From assembly GCA_009602735.1 (NCBI GenBank), contig WELA01009689.1:33575-82315 (forward strand): DNA of 48,741 nucleotides, given 5' to 3'. Position numbers and translations under genes: made by a program. Below, piece by piece: positions 33,147 through 44,352 of this stretch (within the stretch, counting starts at the first letter, position 1; the number at the start of each line of letters is the position of its first letter). The notes beneath the pieces are model-generated. The model was not told the DNA's origin. It did not search any database and saw only the letters and a program-made list of their open reading frames with translations. The stretch comes from Mesotaenium endlicherianum. Lineage: Eukaryota > Streptophyta > Zygnematophyceae > Zygnematales > Mesotaeniaceae.

Positions 33147-33541
33147 CCTACTCAAACATAACACAAATGGAGTTAGTGAAGTTGTAATATCTTGCACAAT
33201 CATTGAGCACTTTGATAGGTAAGAACGTAGTAGTGAGAGTTATCGGGTATGTAATACCTGGTGTAAGTATGCAAAAAGTGGGAGTGTGCGTGAGAGAGAA
33301 GTGAGTGTGAGCGCAGTTGAGTGTGGAGAATGGTTATGTAAACAAAAAAATTGGCTGGTTCTCGAGTTGTTATCCCACGTCCACCAACTTAATGTTTAAA
33401 GTGGGCTGCCTGTCACAACTGCCACTTACTGTCACCTACTGTTACTTTATGTCACTAATTGTCACTTTTGGGCACATTTCCCCTCCAAATTAAATGAAGA
33501 CAGGACCTCCTGTCACCTTCCCACGTCAACTGAAAGGACAG
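33147..33541 (-). other. Spacer between pol and ORF3 of element B
   Basis: Noncoding. It carries the two purine-tract relatives (TAATTTGGAGGGG and ATTAAGTTGG on the minus strand) and a stretch of repeated GTGACA/GTCAC units (about 33410-33475). Confidence 0.55.
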
Positions 33542-36500
33542 TTAAGGAGGGTTGCCAGCCTCCCAAAGGTGAAAGCGTTTCAACGCCCCTTTGGCATTGG
33601 TCAAATGGTCCTTAAATTCCAAGGTGTCCCCAGAGGCATCGTAATCCTTCCATCTGACCAGGTATTTCATGACATATTTAGATGATCAATGGACAGAACA
33701 AGCTTCTAAAATCTCATCCACTAGATGTTCCTCACGGTCACCATCTCGGACAGCGGGGACCGGTCCCGACAGGACAGGTTACCGACCTGTGAACAGTGTG
33801 TCACCCTTCATGTATGGTTCTAGGAAAGAGACATGAAATACTGGGTGACCCTTGTATTCCGCTAACATATTCATTTTGTAAGCGTTCTGATGGACACGAC
33901 GCACCACCGAATATGGACCGACCCAAATTGGACCAAGCTTTCTCTTGACCACACCAGGCAGATACAGGTGTTGAGAATGTAGTTTGACCAGATTGCCCTC
34001 AGAAAATGTCAGCTCTCGACGTTGTTGATTAGCATATTTTTGTTGATTTTCTTGGGCTTTGTGCAGATTCTGTTGGATCTGACAGGGTGTCAGCAAACTC
34101 CTGAGTTAACTGGAGAGACAACGGATTGTCAATGCCCTCAAGGTGAGTAAAAGACTCCCTTAGCACATCTAAAAGAGACTTAGGGACTCCACCCAGACTA
34201 AGTTCGAAAGGAGTCTTTCCCGTTGACGCATGCACCAAACTGTTGATCGCAAATTGAATTTGTGGCAACAGGTCATCCCAATTGTTTTCCAACAATTATC
34301 TTGTTTTTGGTTAATACATGCTCTTAGCACCTCTTGCAAAACTCGGTTAGTTCTTCCAGTCTGCCTATCAGTCTGAGGGTGGTTTGCGTGCTGAGCAGCT
34401 GTTTGACTCCCATTGACCCCATTAAAGCTCTCCAAAATTTAGAGGTGAATTTTGAGTCGCAATCGGATATGATATTGGAGGGTAGCCCATGTTGGCATAC
34501 TACATGGTTGTAGAATTGTCTCGCAGTTTCGAGTGCAGTCACCTTGACAGTGGTGGGGATAAAAAAAGACCATCTTTGTCAATTTATCCACTACTACCAG
34601 GATAGAATCATGCCCATTGGCAGTTCGTGGTAGTGTTACCACCGAGTCCATAGATATTGTTTCCCAGCGTCCGGCTGGGATGGGTAGTGGTTGTAATAAC
34701 CCCCCGGGTGGTGTGTGCCTACACTTTTTTTTCTGACACTGATCACATGACTTAACATATAGCACGGCCTCCCGAGACAACCCATCCCAATGATAATGTT
34801 TTGCCAGTTTGCCAACAATTTTGGCCTGCTCCAAATGTCCACCCAGTAAACTGTCATGTGCTTGACTCAGTAAGAGTGACCTTATTTCCAAGTTATTAGG
34901 AATGACCAGCTTCAGCCTGCCTGAAGTGGTTTCAGTTACCCAAATCCCTCCCTTTAGCTTATACCCAAGTGCAGGACACACACCATCAGTGGGGCTGGGC
35001 TCAAATGTAAGGTCAGAAAGGTAAGCTTTTGTAAGTTGTTCCAGGAAGGACTTTTTCACCCTTAGTGAAGTGAGTGCACAAAGGACTTAATCAACAGCAT
35101 GATGACAAAAGTTTCTTTCTTGCAAGTCAGGTCTTCTAGAGAGTGCATCAGCAGGATTCAACTTCCTTGGTTCGTAGTCGATCTGGACTTGGAACTGCTA
35201 CAGCATCTGGCTTCAGCGGTTCTCCCTCCTCGACAGCTTGGACTTCTTCTGAAAGTAAGTCAGAGCTAGATGATCTGTAATCACCTTAAAAACTTTACTA
35301 TATAAGTATGCTCTCCACTGTTTGAGAACATGAATGATAGCCAACAGCTCTTTATCATGCACAGAATAATTGATTTCAGCTGGATTGAATTTCATAGATT
35401 CATACAGCACAGGGTGCCACTCCTGCTTTACCTTACCATCCTTTGTGGCTTTGTCAGCAGGTTGCAACAAAATAGCACCCATGGCAAAGTCAGAAGTATC
35501 AGTAACCACCTGCACAGGTTTGCTGGGGTCATACACAGGTAAGATTGGGGCAGAACAGAGAGCATCTTTAAGGGTCTAGAAGGCAACTTGCTGCTCTTCC
35601 CCCCTGTCATGCGTTACGAGGACGGGTGCGCAACATAGGTACAAGCAACACATCATAAGCAAGCAAATTTTGCTGCAATGAAATCTATAATACATGTGGC
35701 TTTATAGCCAAGAAGGGAGTCAAGTCTCAAATGTTTTAATGAAGGAGTGTGTACTCTCCAGAGTGAGCACCTCAAAACTATAAGCTGGTAGGAAAACAAC
35801 TAATGAAGTATGGCCCAAAAGATCACTGGAAGCACATCATGATCTTCAAGAGTAGTCCAATACAAGGATTTAAGCTGTGACTTTGCTCACCACTTGTGAA
35901 GTTCTTCAAGTGACTGGAAGGAAGGAGGGCTTGCTCTTCACAAGAGAGTAACTAAGTGGTCCTGAAAACATAAGAGATTAAAAGTGTAAGTTTTACTGAT
36001 AATTTCTGTTACTTACAACTGGCATAATGAGGACTTCTAGAAAGGTGTCTCTCTAGGGACATCTCTAGTACTTATACTCTTGAAAACCCGGCGTGGTATG
36101 CGGCGGATCCAATGCATCTAGTCACTCTAGGAGGCTCTCCCATGTCCACTAATGTGTACAAGGCATGTACTAGCACTCCTATAGGCTAATCATAACTCAA
36201 ACCAATCAAAGCAGGGCACGTAGAATATGCTATGTGTCTCTCATTGGTGGAGCTTACCTTGGGTGATTCTACCTAGATAGCGCCTCAGAAGTGAATCTGG
36301 AACTTGAGGAAGCTTCCTCTAGGAGTTGGTGATGCAGTCACCAAGTTATAGCCTCAATGATGCACTTATACTATGAAAATGCAAGACTTATATAGTCTAA
36401 GGGGCTCGCGGATTTTTGCGTACAAAGCTAGGAGTCCTTGGGATTACGAAGAGCCAACAATGTCACCTTTGGGGACATTGAGTCACAAGTTGGCCCTTGG

Positions 36501-37751
36501 GAAAGTTCCGCTAGGGGCCAGTAGGTGACGCGGACTAGATCGCAAATATCTCGCTTGATACTTGACCAAATGATGCGAAACCGGTGCCATTTGGAAGATG
36601 CTTTGACGCGCTACACTTTGGCGACTTGGAAATCTAGAATAGGTCAACATATAGATGCGTAAGGTCAATGCAAAGTCGGTCTTCCTAGGTTGATGGTTCA
36701 CACAAGTGAAGCTTGGTTTTGTACGTCAACCTCGACTCAATAAATCATGACACCCCACATATACCCTATGTCCTTAGTAAGGTCAATCAGTTTACTGGCC
36801 TTTGTAGAATAATTCTCAATAAATCTCCTACAGTAGTTAGCCAATCCAAGGAAGGATCTAACTTCCGAGACAGATTGTGGTACTGGCTAGGTCCTTATGA
36901 TTTGGACTTTCTTAGAATCCACACTGATGCCATCCTGACTGACAATGTGTTCCAAGAATTCAGTACTTTCCTTAAAGAAATCACACTTGCTCATTTAAGC
37001 ATATGATTCTTTCTTAGAGTGTCCATTACTGTCTTCAAGTGCTCCACATGCTCAGTTTCATTTTTAGAGAAAATTAGAAATATTATTTAAGAAGACTTGC
37101 ACAAACTTATCCAAGTAAGGCCTGAAAATGTCTTCATAGCACCCATAAAGGTTGCAGGAGCATTAGTCAGTCCAAATGGCATCACATTAAACTCATAGTG
37201 TCCATAACGTGTGCAAAAGGCAGTCTTGTGTTCATCTCCCTCAGCAATTCTGATTTGCTGATAACCACTCTTTAAATCTATCTTATTGAACACTTTAGCA
37301 CCAAACAGGGTATCAAGGAAGTCCTCAATTCTGGGTGAAGCATACTTGTTCTTCACTGTAATCTTGTTAAGACCTCTGTAATCCAACATATTTGCATGCT
37401 GCCATCCTTCTTCTTAACAAATTAAATGGGGGCGCCATAAGGTGATTTACTTTGAGAAATATAACCATTTTTCTCCAGCTCTGCAATCTGTGTTTTGAAC
37501 TTTTCACTCTCCACATAAGACAAGCCATATAAGCGTTGTCAAGGTGGCTGACTCCCAGGTAATAAATGAATCTTATGATCTACTTCCCTATTAGGGGTAG
37601 TCCTGGAGGCATATGAAAAACATGAGTATACTGAGCAACATTTTTTGCAGCAGTAGGGTGCTGCAGAGGGCTCACCTTTTTCTCAACCACTTGTTCAGGG
37701 TGAGGAGGTACCTCTAATAGCAGCAGACATTACATTCTGTCTACCACTTTC
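33542..37751 (-). pseudogene. Pol of element B, main part, inverted and interrupted
   Basis: Read on the minus strand it continues the pol cut at 13502. RT ([30 protein letters not shown] near 37180), then at 36753 a foreign LTR (35605-36752) interrupts. RNase H follows ([29 protein letters not shown] to TGA at 35215-35213), then the integrase zinc motif, DDE core ([32 protein letters not shown] with a changed residue), the C-terminal domain, and a chromodomain with an in-frame stop (about 33720-33550). It ends at TAA 33544-33542. Many small indels are present, so no product is expected. Confidence 0.87.
35605..36752 (+). repeat. Solo-LTR-like insertion (1148 bp) in B pol
   Basis: The ends are TGTCATGCG and TCATGACA (TG...CA with a 7-bp inverted repeat). 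The insertion lies inside the C-run that is continuous in D pol, with four or more C on both sides as a likely target duplicate. AATAAA near the right end and a TATATAG near 36396 support an LTR read left to right. It has no relative elsewhere in the window. A DNA transposon with short inverted repeats is the alternative. Confidence 0.65.
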
Positions 37752-37756
37752 GATGA

Positions 37757-38121
37757 TGTAGTGAAACAAATAGATGAAGTACCTAGTAGAATAAAATACT
37801 TTATCTATTCAAGACAAGGATCTTTGGACACAGGTGGTAGCTTCTTGAAAGAGAGATGGCTTCTTGAAAGTGAAAATATTTCTGGAATTTGGCAAGTACA
37901 AGAGTGATTCTCGAATGCCTTTCTATGTTCTAGCTCTTGTTTACATACTTGCTACATGAGCAATTTCTAGGAAGGTGCACGTTGATGTGTTGGCACCCAA
38001 CACATCCAAAACTTGCCACCTCTTTCTAGAATAATGTACACATGTCCTTTTGACCTAAAAATGGCACATTTGACTTTTGCCACATGGAGTTCTTCTAGGT
38101 CCTTCCTCTAACTTCAAAATG
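37757..38121 (-). repeat. 3' LTR of family-A element, remaining 365 bp, inverted
   Basis: Reverse complement of A LTR positions ~139-503, ending TTTCACTACA on the minus strand, followed there by TCATC (37756-37752), the duplicate of 13498-13502. Together with 29834-29969 it makes one whole LTR. Confidence 0.9.
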
Positions 38122-38187
38122 ATTACTTGCTGATATAAAGATCTTTTATTAATTGTTGTTCGCCTATTGGTAAGTCAATTCACTTCA
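38122..38187 (+). repeat. 3' LTR of element B, last 66 bp
   Basis: ATTACTTGCTGATATAAAG to ATTCACTTCA matches the end of the B/D LTRs. The rest lies inverted at 29970-30632. Confidence 0.82.
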
Positions 38188-38347
38188 GGGGTGGAGGTGA
38201 CAGCTTGCTGTTACTAGTGATCCCCACAGTTAGGCAACAGTGTTGAAGCAAGAGGTGGTGGTAGGGAGATCAGTAGTGGCAGTTGGATGGACACCTGGAG
38301 TTCATAGTTAGTGTTGTCGAGGCGACCACAAGTTAAGTTGGGGGAAC
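38188..38347 (+). other. 3' internal end of element C (B/D-like) with stem-loop and polypurine tract
   Basis: It resembles 8337-8407: GACAGC..GCTGTTA, then stem TGTTGTCG/CGACCACA (38312-38330, one mismatch), then TAAGTTGGGGGAAC before the LTR. Nothing else of the C interior is present here. Confidence 0.65.
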
Positions 38348-38561
38348 TGTAATGAATCAACATATTGTTAGGTGTTTATACACATTAACATATAATAATT
38401 ATTTGAGTTAAGTCTGCTAAACTTTAGGTGATATTAAGTCTGCTGGACTTTTAATTATATTCAGTATAATGACTCAGCTGCGGGCAGCAGGCTAAAGTCA
38501 ACTGAGGTCAACTTGCTGACACATTCTTTGACAGCCGGCTGACTGCCGTACTCGGTAGCTG
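38348..38561 (+). repeat. LTR of element C, left part
   Basis: TGTAATGAATCAAC start and typical GCTGAC-type motifs, interrupted at CTCGGTAGCTG by transposon H. It resumes at 44353. Confidence 0.8.
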
Positions 38562-39750
38562 TACACTCTGAGACTGGTCTAGTGGAGATAGCCGCATTTC
38601 GGAGAGGTTTGTTCAAGGCGGAGATGACCATTTCTCCGCCGGAGAGTTGGGGGCGAAGAAAGACATTCCTCGGCCTCACTCCGCCTAATCTGCGCTTAGT
38701 TACATGCAAACGAAGAAAACACAGGCCAATCAAAATGCACCCTTTAAGCAATCGTCAAATACCCAATCCAATTGGAATAGACCACTTACAGCATTACATT
38801 CCAAAGTCGCTTGCCGACGACCGTTTCCAAAGGCGAGAAAATATTGACTTTCAAAAGGAAAGTCGTTCTCGCTTGTAAATGCGACCCTGACACTACTCTG
38901 ACAATCAGGATCCAATTTAACTTTTTTAATTGGTCGCTCCAGCCATGGCCAAATTTTGCCGACATGATGGCACATGTCCCCAACCTCGTGCACGTGCGCA
39001 AATTGCACGTGAGGTGGTGGTCAAATTTACTTCTGGGCGGGAGAAAGTAAAACTATCAAGACTTCATTGGAGATGACCCCCTGTAGGGTTTTCCTCGCAA
39101 GGCCAAGACCCCAAGTGTCCAACCTTCTCGGAGTTAAGCCTCGTGAAGCTTAAACCCCGAAGGGTCTTAGCTATGGGCGCTTAACCCTTTGTCAAGCAGT
39201 TGAGCTGCTTGCAAGTGAATGAAAACTTAGACTGCGCCCGTTGAGTACTGGTTGACACTGAGGGCAAGTCTCAGCAATACTATGTGGGTTAAATAAAGAG
39301 ATTTGATTGGTCGAGGGACAAAGACGGCCCTGTGAGGGCCACCCCCGCCACCCGACTTAGGCCAAGGTTATCCTTGGCTCGCTCGACGGCGGAGATACAT
39401 TCTCGTCGACCCCCTATGCGAAATCGACGGGTGGGGGGAGTCCAAGACTGGAATTGCGGTGCCCCAAATTCCTTAACACTAGGTGTACCACAGAACCATA
39501 TATGGATCTAGATCCATTTATGGTTCCATACAGGTCTCTTTTTCTATGGCCATTTTCTACTAGAATTATTAATTTTTTTTTTTTTGCGCATCGGACGATC
39601 GGCTATAAGGTCAAGATAGTGGGTAAAATCAACCGTTCTCAATTCGCCCAAGTATAGCACCTCTTATTGCGGAAAATTTGAGGAGTACAAGTCAGTTTCT
39701 TGCATCGAATCGATCCTCTTTTTCGTTCGTTTCTTGCAAATTTTACAGGC

Positions 39751-42172
39751 ATGGTTGACACTCCGGACACCGTAGTGCTCGGAAATGTTGGCGAAGGCAC
39801 CCGAATTTTGGTCCCTTGCGAGTTCTGGGGTCCTAGGTGGGCTAGAACAGCTTTTGGGGATGATTACGATGAAATATACTTGTTGGGAAGGGTGAATCAA
39901 GAGGTGAAGAGGAAAGATAAGGAGTCTGCATGGAAAGTCTTTTTTGAGTTGACAAGGACAACAAGATATGGACCCAGTTGTTGTAAGGTTGTATTTGCCT
40001 AAGATACCCGAGATTTAATGGGTTACTCTCAAACCAGGTGTTATTGAGATCAGCAAAACCACTGCAAACCACCTCGAAGTCTTGCAAACGAAGTGGATGA
40101 GTTAGACTTACCTCTGGAGACTTTGGCTGCAAATCACAGGGCACAGTTGAAGAAGCAAAAAGATTTAGAAGCTCAAAGGCTAGCAGCACAACAGGCAGGA
40201 GAAAGCACATCAGGAGGCAGGCAGGGTGATGATGTTCAGCAGCAGCAGCAGCAGGAGGAGGAGGAGGAGGAGGAGGAGGAGGAGGAGGAGGACTTTGAAG
40301 GGGAGGAGCAGGAGGAGGAGGAGGTGCTAAGGAAAAGGGGCAGGCCCTCTAAGCAGAGAGCAATAGACATGAGTGCCCCGGAGTCTAGGAAGGAGAAGAA
40401 AGCCAGAAAGACAAAGCAGAGGCTAGAAGCAAAAAAGGCAGCCAGGAAGTCTTACAGGAGGAAGGCAGCTGTGGACTTTGATGCATTTGAACATGAGTCA
40501 GACAGTGACTTGGAGCTGGAGGACAATCCTCTGGATGAAGCTGATGAGCCTGAGAATGTGCTGCATGACTTGGATGACTACACCTTCCGACCGGTGAGCC
40601 CCGGTGAGCAATTTGAGTGGCTGAAGAAGCCAGTGCCTCCACCATCTACAAGTCTGCAGAACATGAGTGGCAGAGCATTCAAACAGCTCTCTCCTTTTGC
40701 TGCTGTTACTATGTTTATCACGATGGATTGGTTCCATAAAGTTGTTGATGAAACAAATGCATATGCACATGCAAACAGGGCCAAGGAGTGGAAGCCAGTC
40801 AATGTCTTCGACATTGTTATGTGGCATGGCCTGTGTCTTGGTATGACCTTGTGGCCTCTGCCTAGGATCACTTAGTATTGGGGAAGTGAGACAGCTGGTC
40901 CCATTCAGTTTCCTGCATTTGGTCAGTTCATGTCGAGGAACAGGTGGCAGGAGATCAAGAGATACTTTCACTTGAGAGACAATAGTGGCAAAGATATACA
41001 TGCCAGGAATACAGGTGAGTTCAAGCTTTGGCAGTGTTCTCCTTTTAGTGATCTTTTGAAAAAGAAATTTCAGTATTGGTACAATCCTCAAGTCAACCTC
41101 ACAGTCGACGAAAGGACTATTCCAACAAGGAACAAGCAGTGTCCTGTCAGAGTGTACAATGCAAGCAAGCCTTACAAGCTTGGAATGGAGGTTTGGACTA
41201 TTTGTGACAGCACCTCCTACTACTGCTATGACTTCAATGTGTATGACAAAGTCAAACAGGTTGGTCTGCATACCACCTGTGTTCTAAAGTTACTACAGAA
41301 CCTGCCTGAAGGTGTGAGCTACAGCCTTATTCTGGACAGAGGCTTCACTTCTCCTATTCTTTGGAAGAAGCTTGCTGAACTTGGCCATAGAGCTACAGGG
41401 ACTTGTCAACAAGGCAGAATGAACTTTCCTAAGGAGCTGTTGCAACTCAGACCACGGCCAAGTGAGAAAGAAGTGAAGCAAGGTACTTTCAATGCAGCAG
41501 TTTGTGAGCAGCCGCATCAGCTTGCAGTTGTTTGGCAGGATAAGAAGGTTGTGGATTTCATGTCTATTGCTGTAGGGGTGGATGAGAGGGAAGTTAGCAG
41601 GAGGCAAAAGGATGGCACTATTACCTCAGTGACGTGCCCGAAGATAGTGCTGCACTACAACCAGCACAAGGACGCTGTTGACCAATTTGACAAGTTGTGT
41701 TTGCGCGGCAACTATTCTGTCGAGACGGAGCAGGTCAGCTTCAAGTGGTGGCACAGGTTGTACTAGGGGCTGTTTGGTGGGGCTCTTGCAAATGCATTCA
41801 TACTGTATGACATGGCACATCCTAACGCCAACAGGTACAACTTTATGTTGGAAGTTGTGAGAGGCATGACAAACTACGAGTTCACGAGGAACAAGCGGCA
41901 TTGGTCGGCCTATGGAGGAAGGGCAGGGGAGCAGAGGTGGACTGCTAGGCACTTTCTTGACTGGGTGCCAGATGGGACAAGGCCTATCTGTGTGGTGTGC
42001 AAGTCCAAGAAGTAACCTGAAGGCGCTGTTGGTCAGGCCCTCTTACTATTGCTCGTCTTGCAGCGTAGCGCTATGTGCTGTGCCTTGCTTTGGGATGATC
42101 CATAATGATAGGAAGATCCCCCATGTGGATGAGGGACCTTACAGGATGCCTAATAAGAAGAGCAGGAAATAA
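39751..42172 (+). pseudogene. piggyBac transposase, several stops and a frameshift
   Basis: ATG 39751 opens an N-terminal segment (GTRILVPCEFWGPRW, IYLLGRVNQEVKRKD) whose frame breaks between about 39955 and 40092; a short intron is possible instead. From 40093 one frame carries Gln/Glu runs and basic patches, then a DDE_Tnp_1_7-like core. The presumed catalytic Asp residues are in LTVDERTIPT (~41098), LILDRGFTS (~41323) and KDAVDQFDK (~41670). TAG codons at 40873 and 41764 (probably Trp at the second) interrupt this frame, which ends at 42015. A frameshift there moves the C-terminal Cys-rich zinc-binding domain (CVVCKSK ... YYCSSCSVALCAVPCF) into another frame, ending TAA 42170-42172. The enzyme would cut and rejoin at TTAA; this copy is inactive as read. 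Confidence 0.88.
40237..40292 (+). repeat. (CAG)n(GAG)n trinucleotide repeat in transposase
   Basis: An in-frame run encoding six Gln then about twelve Glu in the transposase N-terminal region. It is likely variable in length between copies. Confidence 0.8.
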
Positions 42173-43559
42173 GTAGCTTCAGTTGAGTCCATACAGGCAG
42201 CAAGAGACAATTTACAGGCACTAAGTGCTCAAATTTGCGACAGTTTGATATTTTTCCATTTAAATAATTCCTCATAATTGTGTGTGTATATAAAAATTAA
42301 AATCGTTGCCTTTCATATTTTTGTAGCCTTTTGTGAGTCACATGCATCTTGTTTCATAGTATTTGCATGAGTAAGCAGTAAGATATGATACTTTGTTGTG
42401 AATTTAGTTTTAGGCGAGAAATTGCCTTTTTACAAAATTTTGCTATGGGTGCACTCTCTCACTTCAACCTGCATAACTTCCTGCCTAAACCTTCAATGAG
42501 CTTCATTCTTGATTTAGAGTGTTAATGTTAGTTATGCACAGACTGTGAATGATTTACTTGCATGTTATACACATTCTATTGGACCTATAGTAGTAGCAGA
42601 AGCATTCACTATCGACAGATACAGTATTTAAATATTCATTTAAATAGTTAATTCATATGCATTAAACTAATTTCAGAAAAATTATATTTGTCTTCTATGC
42701 TGAGTTGTGACTTTGGAATGACTTATCTCTTAGTAATCTATCAAGTAATGAGGGAGATGGGGAAGAACAAGTGGAAATCTGCAAATGACTAATTTTGGTG
42801 ATTTGTAAGTTTCAGCTATTTTCATTGCTAATGGTGAAAGGAGTGTACAAAGGTCATTACTCAATAAATTCACTTGTTTTCAATTACAGAAGGTCTAGAC
42901 TATGTTATGGACTACATTCAAGTACTGGTATCTATAAAAATATGCAAGGTAAAGTCAATTATAATGCTAACTGTCAAGCTTGTCGCGATCGACGACAGTG
43001 GAGTATTTAATTAATAGTTAATTTAATCAAATATTAAAATTAACTATGAATAATTTCATCAGTTGCTCTTGTCATTTATAAATAGCTTGCACTTTACTTC
43101 AACACAAACTCAGCAGCATGCAGTGTGTTATAGTCATTTAAAGCAACTTGGTAATTTATGGACGATGGAAACTTATGACATGTCAGTGGAAAATAATGAC
43201 GTTGTCAAGTACTCAGATGGCTATATCTCTAAGAATAGTAGGCCAAATGACCTGTTATAAAGTCTTGTGGCTTCAGATTACATAAGAGTATGCTACAAAA
43301 AATCAGGATCTCTATGCTAAAAGTGGAAGACATGCTTGTGTAGACTTGAAAAAGTCAATTTTTTTCCGCCTCGCTTTTCACACGTGTGGGAGGTACAAAA
43401 GTACACCCTAAACTGCCGTATTTCCGAGAAACCTACCCTCTCCTAAACTAGAGAGAGTAAGCTACAAGGTCAAACATCTCATTAGTCACATCTATCCTGC
43501 TGATTTTTGAATAATGATTCTAGGATTATGCAAGTTGGGCCCATAAATGCTTCTTTTGC
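42173..43559 (+). other. 3' noncoding part of the piggyBac element
   Basis: AT-rich, with no conserved ORF. It ends at the right inverted repeat. Confidence 0.6.
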
Positions 43560-43577
43560 TGGTACACCTAGTGTTAA

Positions 43578-44350
43578 GTTATTTGGGAGGTGTTATTTAG
43601 CGGGTGACACGATCTCGGCTGACGCGGATGACGCGATCTTTTGTGAAAATAATGTTATGTTTCGCTCTCGGCGCCCGCGAGTGTACCTTATATGGTTTTT
43701 TCGACCAATAAGACACAAGCTGGAGGGCGAGGGGAATTCAGGGGGTCGGGCTTGTCAATATTTCCTCCGCCACTCGACGACTTGGGCTCCTCGTAAAGGC
43801 GAGGGCCAATCAGAGTCTTCTTTATTTTGACGCAAGCCTGAGCGAAATCGCACACTCTCGCACACTCTCGCCCACTCGCCAAACGAAAACGACCAGGCAA
43901 CAGGGGCCGGGCACGTAAGGGCCACCCCCGCCACCCCACGACTTAAACTCAAACAACTGAAATGAAGAGTCAATCCCTTCATTTTTTTAAACTTATTGAT
44001 GCACAATAACGTTATTGGCACACTTGGCCAATTGCACTAACCAATCACAACAAAGTAGTCAATTTTCGTGACCATTTTCGGAGAGTGACCATTTTCGGAT
44101 TGGCTTTCCATACTTAGCCATTTTTTGACAGTTTTGGCACAGGTAAAGATTTGTTTAGAGACACAATATTTGCCATTGAGCGTAGAAATTGGTATTACCA
44201 TCTCCGCCTGTGGCGGAGATGTCATTTTCTCCACCTTTGCCTGGGTTAGTGGAGAAAATTCAAAAGTCCGTTTGTGCCTTGAGCGGAGATGGGTGGGAAT
44301 CCATTTCTGGGGCGTTTTTTGGCGTTCAACTCTGGACCGATCTCAGAGTG
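43578..44350. other. Right part of transposon H
   Basis: Noncoding. It shares with the left part (near 39338) a direct repeat GGGCCACCCCCGCCACCC followed by GACTTA (here near 43919). The palindrome CATCTCCGCC-TGT-GGCGGAGATG is at 44199-44221. Confidence 0.6.
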
Positions 44351-44352
44351 TA

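Larger units (their letters stand above)
29970..38121 (-). other. 8.15-kb inverted segment
   Basis: Both ends cut LTRs, an A LTR on one side and a B LTR on the other. Turning the segment round joins 29969 to 38121 and 29970 to 38122. This gives a 501-bp A LTR (partner 503 bp), a TCATC duplicate matching 13498-13502, continuous B pol, and a complete B LTR lacking about 7 bp at the break. Confidence 0.88.
10303..38187 (+). mobile_element. Family-B chromovirus: tandem left end, nested insertions, partly inverted
   Basis: Pieces in order: partial LTR 10303-10456; 3' internal end 10457-10542; full LTR 10543-11325; gag; pol to 13502; nested A element; then, inverted, the rest of pol (37751-33542), ORF3 (33146-30748), polypurine tract and 3' LTR (30632-29970); and finally, upright again, the LTR end 38122-38187. 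The bases before 10303 (AGGGT) and after 38187 (GGGGT) agree at four of five positions, a possible target duplication. The flanking LTRs share subfamily-specific variants. Confidence 0.75.
39477..43573 (+). mobile_element. piggyBac transposon (4.1 kb)
   Basis: Inverted ends CACTAGGTGTACCA and TGGTACACCTAGTG are exact 14-bp complements, flanked by TTAA on both sides (39473-39476 and 43574-43577). TTAA is the diagnostic target of the piggyBac superfamily. It contains a piggyBac-type DDE transposase in plus orientation (about 39751-42172) and ~1.4 kb of AT-rich 3' noncoding DNA. Confidence 0.95.
38564..44350. mobile_element. DNA transposon H with TA target duplication, split by piggyBac
   Basis: Inverted ends CACTCTGAGACTGGTCT and CACTCTGAGATCGGTCC (15 of 17 match), each flanked by TA (38562-38563 and 44351-44352). 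Removing it with one TA rejoins the C LTR without gaps against related LTRs. Without the piggyBac insertion H is about 1.69 kb. Subterminal GGCGGAGATG/CATCTCCGCC motifs recur at both ends, including a perfect 10-bp palindrome arm pair at 44199-44221. No transposase is visible in H itself. A TA duplication suggests a Tc1/mariner-like or related superfamily; the class is not certain. Confidence 0.78.

Noticed and set aside
29970..38187. Interpretation as an independent minus-strand element without inversion
   Set aside because: Both split LTRs and the TCATC duplicate join exactly only if the segment is turned round; independent insertions would not explain this.
39040..39470. A 5S rRNA or tRNA gene in the left part of H
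   Set aside because: Some words look rRNA-like, but no internal promoter boxes or cloverleaf could be made out.
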